Assembly (NCBI GenBank): GCA_946534895.1
Contig: CAMNDE010000002.1
Span: forward strand, 31,743 to 95,742
Reading direction: 5' to 3'
DNA: 64,000 bases
From: UBA2943 sp946534895
Lineage (GTDB): Bacteria > Bacillota > Clostridia > Christensenellales > Aristaeellaceae
The notes beneath the pieces were generated by a model. It was given only the letters and a program-made list of their open reading frames with translations, was not told the origin of the DNA and searched no databases. The position numbers were made by a program, and so were the translations under genes. Positions 60,310-64,000 of the stretch are shown piece after piece. Each line of letters begins with the position of its first letter. Position 1 is the first letter of the stretch.

Positions 60310-61539
60310 ATGGGAAGCAATGCGATTGTAGGACAGAGCGGTGGCCCCACATCCGTTATCAATTCAACGCTTGCAGGTGTATTGCAGGCCTGTCTTGCCA
60401 GAGGTGCGAAGACGGTATACGGTATGCTTCATGGGATCGAAGGTCTCCTGCAGGAAAAGGTGACGGACCTTTCCGAGTGTCTGGGATCGGATATAGAAAT
60501 TGAGCTTCTGAAAAGAACACCGTCCTCCTATCTCGGCACGTGCAGATATAAACTGCCGGACCTTGCCCATGGTGCAGAAATCTACGAGAAAATCTTCCAG
60601 TATCTGAATAAGCTGGATATCGGTTATTTTTTCTATATCGGCGGTAATGACAGCATGGATACCATTGCCAAGCTCAGTGAGTACGGCAGGATGATCCGGA
60701 GCGATATCCGGTTTATGGGCGTGCCCAAGACGATCGACAACGATCTGGTGATGACGGATCATACGCCCGGGTACGGATCGGCAGCCAAGTACATCAGCGT
60801 TGTGATGAAGGAAATCATCCGGGATGCCAACGCATATGGCAATAAGTACGTGACCATTGTGGAGATCATGGGACGAAACGCCGGCTGGCTCACCGCAGCC
60901 GCTGCACTGGCACGGGGTGAGGACTGTGAGGGCGTCAACCTGATCTGTCTTCCGGAAATTCCTTTCCATACCGATCGCTTTCTTGCAAAGATCGAGCAGA
61001 TGCAGAAAGAGAGAAATTCTGTGGTGATTGCCGTCAGTGAGGGTGTGAAGCTGCCGGATGGACGGTATGTCTGTGAGCTTTCCGATGATGCCAAATTCGT
61101 GGACGCATTCGGACACAGAAAGCTGACCGGAACAGCCAGATATCTGAGCAATCTTGTGGCGGCCAACATGGATACGCTGACCCGCTCCATTGAACTTTCC
61201 ACCCTGCAGCGCTGTGCGGGACACCTGTCCAGCCGTACGGATATCACGGAAGCCTATCAGGTGGGCGGTGCTGCGGCCAAGGCAGCATTTGAGGGAATGA
61301 CAGGAAAAATGGTTGCACTGCGCCGTATTTCCAATGATCCCTATCAGTGCACCACAGAGCTTGTGGACGTGACGGAAGTGGCCAATCAGGAGAAGAAGGT
61401 TCCGGTGGAATGGATCAATGGATACCGCACCGATATGTGTCCGGAATTCCTTGCCTATGCGCGGCCGCTGATTCAGGCGGAGCTTACACCGATTTATATC
61501 AACGGAAGCACAAGACACATCATCAGAGACGAATTCTGA
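60310..61539 (+). CDS. pfp: PPi-dependent 6-phosphofructokinase
   Basis: This enzyme converts fructose-6-phosphate and pyrophosphate to fructose-1,6-bisphosphate and phosphate, reversibly. The 409-residue product shows NAIVGQSGGPTSVIN, IGGNDSMDT and VPKTIDNDL with YGSAAKY, the set of PPi-linked PFKs of the bacterial clade also found in clostridia and spirochaetes, where the Asp/Asn and Lys positions favour PPi. The start at 60310 has AAGGGAG nine bases upstream. It has a single promoter and terminator. PPi-PFK points to flexible, ATP-saving glycolysis in an anaerobe. Confidence 0.93.
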   Translation: MGSNAIVGQSGGPTSVINSTLAGVLQACLARGAKTVYGMLHGIEGLLQEKVTDLSECLGSDIEIELLKRTPSSYLGTCRYKLPDLAHGAEIYEKIFQYLNKLDIGYFFYIGGNDSMDTIAKLSEYGRMIRSDIRFMGVPKTIDNDLVMTDHTPGYGSAAKYISVVMKEIIRDANAYGNKYVTIVEIMGRNAGWLTAAAALARGEDCEGVNLICLPEIPFHTDRFLAKIEQMQKERNSVVIAVSEGVKLPDGRYVCELSDDAKFVDAFGHRKLTGTARYLSNLVAANMDTLTRSIELSTLQRCAGHLSSRTDITEAYQVGGAAAKAAFEGMTGKMVALRRISNDPYQCTTELVDVTEVANQEKKVPVEWINGYRTDMCPEFLAYARPLIQAELTPIYINGSTRHIIRDEF

Positions 61540-61556
61540 GTGAAAAAATCATGAGA

Positions 61557-61595
61557 AAAGCCGATGCGCTGATCAAAAAAGCGCATCGGCTGTTT
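61557..61595. terminator. bidirectional terminator after pfp
   Basis: Stem AAGCCGATGCGCT with AGCGCATCGGCT (about 61557-61570 and 61580-61591), T-rich on the right and A-rich on the left; it separates convergent pfp and galactanase genes. Confidence 0.8.
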
Positions 61596-61610
61596 CTGTT
61601 TCACAGGACA

Positions 61611-63521
61611 TTACTGCACCCGATTGAGGCAGGCGTCATCGATTTTTCCCCAGGCACCGGCGCCGTCACAGACAACCTTGATGCCTACCGTGAGCAGGTC
61701 GCCTTCCTGAATGGAAATGCCGTTCAGGATGCCGGTATCCCATTCGTTCCATTTTGTGATGGCAAGGGGGACAGACTGAACAAGTATTCCATTGATCTCG
61801 GCAAATGCTTCTGCAGAGTACACTCCGGCATCTCCGCCCATCAGGGAAATCTGGAATCTGTACGTTCCGGAATCAAGCTGGCTGCATTCCTGGAAAAGGC
61901 GGAATCCCACAGATGAGGCGGCTGAAGAGTAAAAATGATAATGGCAGGTTCCGGAGAGGGAATCTGTTTTTTTGTCCTCAATGTACAGCTGCTCTGTGTC
62001 TCCGAAGTTCTCTGTTTTCCACATGGAGTCATCCGGAGATTCAAACGAAGGATTAGCAAGATAGTTTTTTTGGATCATATGAAGCGTGCAGGAAACAGGC
62101 AGTCCCATGGCAGTGCCGTGAATGACATGGTCTCCAGGAACCGATGTGTCGATCGGAGTATCTGCAGATGTGTTCCATGAAACGGCAACTGCTTCACGAT
62201 GATTATCTGTAAAAATGGCATTGACCGTATCAGGAAGCTGAATATCAGAACCAAGATCCAGGAAAATTTCCATGTTCTCCACGGTATCGATGGCAACAGG
62301 CTGGGAAGTGCCGGAATAGACGCCCTGAAAGACTTTGATGGACGGAAGCGCGTTTCCGTGAAAATCAAAGAACGTCTGATTATCACATGCACTGCCGCCA
62401 TAATATACACCGGCATCCGACGGATCATATTCGGCAGCGTAGGAAGATGCCCATCCGCTCCCATAGGTTTCCCATTTGGCACTGTTTTCGGAATGGGAAA
62501 CGGTGCCCACCGGAATCCAGCCGCCCTCCCAGTAACACACGCCAAGTCCGCCGATTTCGCTGACGGCGGAGATGACATCGGCAACGGCGTTGGTCTGCCC
62601 CTGCAGGGAAATGGGGTAGGGCTGCTCAAAGGCACCACCCTCACCAATGGTGTTGCTGAAGAAGTCTCCGTCTTCAAGCGTCCACGCGTAGCTCGTCTCA
62701 GCGACCAGCACTTTCTTGTTCCACTTCTGCTGGACAGTGGATAAAACTGTTTTCAGATTGTCCAGGGTGCCATGCCACCAGGGGTAATAGCTGGTGGCAA
62801 AAACATCATAGTCCAGCTCGTACTTTGCCAGTATTTCCGCCCACTCAAGATATGTGCTGCTTTTTTCGGGATTTGCGAAATGCACTGCGATAAGAGCAGC
62901 GGGATAGGTTTCGCGGACTGCACGGCCGGCCTCTTTCATCAATGCCGTGATAACTTCCCAGTTACGTTCACCGCAGAAGGCACCGTTGGTTTCGTTGCCA
63001 AGCTGCACCATGGAGACACGAATACCGTCATCCAGAAAGGACTGCAGGGCAGAGAGCGTATACTCATAGATCAGTTTCTTCTTTGTGGTAGTGCGGACAT
63101 TTTTCCAGGCTTTGGGGGCCATTTGCTTGGAAGGATCTGCCCAGAAATCAGAATAATGGAAATCCAGCATCACGGACATTCCGAGCTCAGTGGCACGGTG
63201 CCCCAGAATGCGGGCGGTATTCACATCGCAATTGCCGCCTCCATAGCCATGCCCTTCTGAATCATATGGATCATTCCAGATGCGGAGCCGTATGGTATTG
63301 ATGCCGTACCCGTGAAGAATGGAGAGAAGATCACTTTCACGGCCATCCAGGTCACGGTATGTCACGCCGCTGTTTTCCAGAGACAGGAGGGAGGATACAT
63401 CCATTCCCAGAACAAAATCGGACGGAAGACCGTCGATCCTGGGAATATATAGTTCTGAAACAGCACTGGAAAGTATCAAACAGAAAACCATGATGAGCAG
63501 CATACCAACAAGACGCTTCAT
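61611..63521 (-). CDS. secreted GH53 endo-beta-1,4-galactanase with Ig-like and carbohydrate-binding domains
   Basis: Secreted endo-galactanase that breaks the beta-1,4-galactan side chains of pectin. The 636-residue product has a signal peptide (MKRLVGMLLIMVFCLILSSAVS), then a GH53 TIM-barrel (FVLGMDVSSLLSLENSGV, RLRIWNDPYD, MLDFHYSDFWADP) with acid/base Glu177 (QLGNETNG) and nucleophile Glu275 (LVAETSYAW). After about residue 410 come an Ig-like region (VNAIFTDNHREAVAVSW) and a C-terminal beta-sandwich (LANPSFESPDDSMWKTEN...) resembling CBM61, a galactan binder found with GH53. The start at 63521 has GGAGG upstream. There is no SLH or sortase motif in the tail, so it is probably free or weakly bound. 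Confidence 0.93.
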   Translation of the reverse strand: MKRLVGMLLIMVFCLILSSAVSELYIPRIDGLPSDFVLGMDVSSLLSLENSGVTYRDLDGRESDLLSILHGYGINTIRLRIWNDPYDSEGHGYGGGNCDVNTARILGHRATELGMSVMLDFHYSDFWADPSKQMAPKAWKNVRTTTKKKLIYEYTLSALQSFLDDGIRVSMVQLGNETNGAFCGERNWEVITALMKEAGRAVRETYPAALIAVHFANPEKSSTYLEWAEILAKYELDYDVFATSYYPWWHGTLDNLKTVLSTVQQKWNKKVLVAETSYAWTLEDGDFFSNTIGEGGAFEQPYPISLQGQTNAVADVISAVSEIGGLGVCYWEGGWIPVGTVSHSENSAKWETYGSGWASSYAAEYDPSDAGVYYGGSACDNQTFFDFHGNALPSIKVFQGVYSGTSQPVAIDTVENMEIFLDLGSDIQLPDTVNAIFTDNHREAVAVSWNTSADTPIDTSVPGDHVIHGTAMGLPVSCTLHMIQKNYLANPSFESPDDSMWKTENFGDTEQLYIEDKKTDSLSGTCHYHFYSSAASSVGFRLFQECSQLDSGTYRFQISLMGGDAGVYSAEAFAEINGILVQSVPLAITKWNEWDTGILNGISIQEGDLLTVGIKVVCDGAGAWGKIDDACLNRVQ

Positions 63522-63546
63522 TTTTGTCCTCCAAGACGTTTTTTTC

Positions 63547-63575
63547 AGGATAGCACAAGGGAAACAGAAGTACAA
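63547..63575 (-). promoter_or_regulatory. galactanase promoter
   Basis: On the minus strand TTGTAC (63575-63570), 17-bp spacer, TATCCT (63552-63547). Confidence 0.6.
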
Positions 63576-63611
63576 ATCAATCAGCACAAAAGCAGGGGTA
63601 GTGATGAGCAA

Positions 63612-64000
63612 TCATGACAAACTCTGGTCTCAGACAAACAATAAGGCGCTGACTGAGAACAAAATCATCGACGAAAGCGTGGATTGTCCATAAAAAACAC
63701 GAAGACGCATTGAAAACGAAAGCCTGTAAAAACAAGGGACGAACTGCATTTAAAACCGCAAAACAGACCGAAGTCTTGATTGAACGCATTCCGAATGCAG
63801 AACTGCAAAATAACGGATACGTACACAGTTTTCTGTGTCCGACAAACTGCAGAGCAATCGCTCCGAGGAGCCTTCCAACAAACCACAAAATATGGTATTC
63901 CGACGGCAAATCATATAACAAGAAATGGGCAGAGAAAACAATCGTGGCAAAAAAAATATCTTTCCTATTATATATATTGAAAATGCACAGTGTTTGACAG
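63612..64000. other. A+T-rich region, no supported gene
   Basis: Composition changes to A+T-rich with many AAAA runs, unlike the rest of the window. The open frames here (for example plus 63710-63997) show no family and no ribosome site, so I do not call them. A partial TTGACA-like hexamer at the right edge suggests a promoter for a gene beyond the window. It may be a remnant or a boundary of an acquired segment. Confidence 0.5.

Noticed and set aside
63710..63997. 95-residue plus-strand frame at the right end
   Set aside because: No ribosome site, no family match, and the region is A+T-rich; insufficient evidence.

Overview
This window is a chromosomal segment from a low-G+C-phylum bacterium (Bacillota) with fairly G+C-rich genes. 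Strong AGGAGG-type ribosome sites, an RelQ-type alarmone synthetase, AddAB, a DUF1292 protein, a CtpA pair, PPi-type phosphofructokinase and Clostridia-restricted families (DUF5685, DUF6485, DUF1653) all point to the class Clostridia. Three S-layer-homology-like modules and a secreted galactanase suggest a gut or rumen plant-fibre degrader. Placement below class is inference. I saw no rRNA, tRNA, CRISPR array, prophage or intact insertion sequence.

Layout. 1-7.1 kb: a co-directional housekeeping run (murC 3' part, alr, membrane protein, rsmD, coaD, coiled-coil protein, acetyltransferase-thioesterase fusion, EamA transporter). 7.2-9.9 kb, minus strand: a surface protein and a polysaccharide deacetylase. 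10-16.7 kb: an orphan MsmX/UgpC sugar-transport ATPase, a PucR-like regulator, a catalytically dead S41 protease paralogue translationally coupled to an intact CtpA-type protease, DUF1292, rplS and a phosphoribosyltransferase. 16.7-24.8 kb, mostly minus strand: a nucleoside-type ABC importer without its binding protein, relQ, hemolysin III, a hydrolase and a second EamA transporter. 24.9-31.9 kb: addA and addB placed tail to tail. 32-36.7 kb: oxidoreductase, C69 dipeptidase, SPFH protein, DUF1653. 36.7-43.9 kb: a MacAB-like ABC/FtsX/HlyD set and two membrane-anchored coiled-coil proteins behind near-consensus promoters. 44-51 kb: pepT, a Nudix-GDPD fusion, then an unknown protein, an ADP-ribosylglycohydrolase-family protein, a methyltransferase, a zinc-ribbon protein and a TPM-domain protein in close order. 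51.2-55.8 kb, minus strand: an AlkZ-related protein and an accessory Hsp70 operon (Hsp70, DUF5685, J-domain protein, zinc-ribbon membrane protein). 56-61.5 kb: aminopropyltransferase-like protein, GNAT-PPOX fusion, 5-FCL, DUF3267, SDR, DUF6485, pfp. 61.6-63.5 kb: a GH53 galactanase. The last 0.4 kb is A+T-rich with no supported gene.

How they connect. Envelope work dominates: peptidoglycan precursors (murC, alr), surface and periplasmic proteases, a surface protein, a deacetylase and export machinery. Sugar use is represented by the galactanase, the shared sugar-ABC ATPase and PPi-PFK. The most promising under-described items are the accessory Hsp70/DUF5685/J-domain/zinc-ribbon operon, the dead/active S41 pair, three unusual two-domain fusions (GNAT-hotdog, GNAT-PPOX, Nudix-GDPD), and the 46.6-51.0 kb cluster around an ADP-ribosylglycohydrolase-family protein. 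No feature proves a wholly new system; these are leads.
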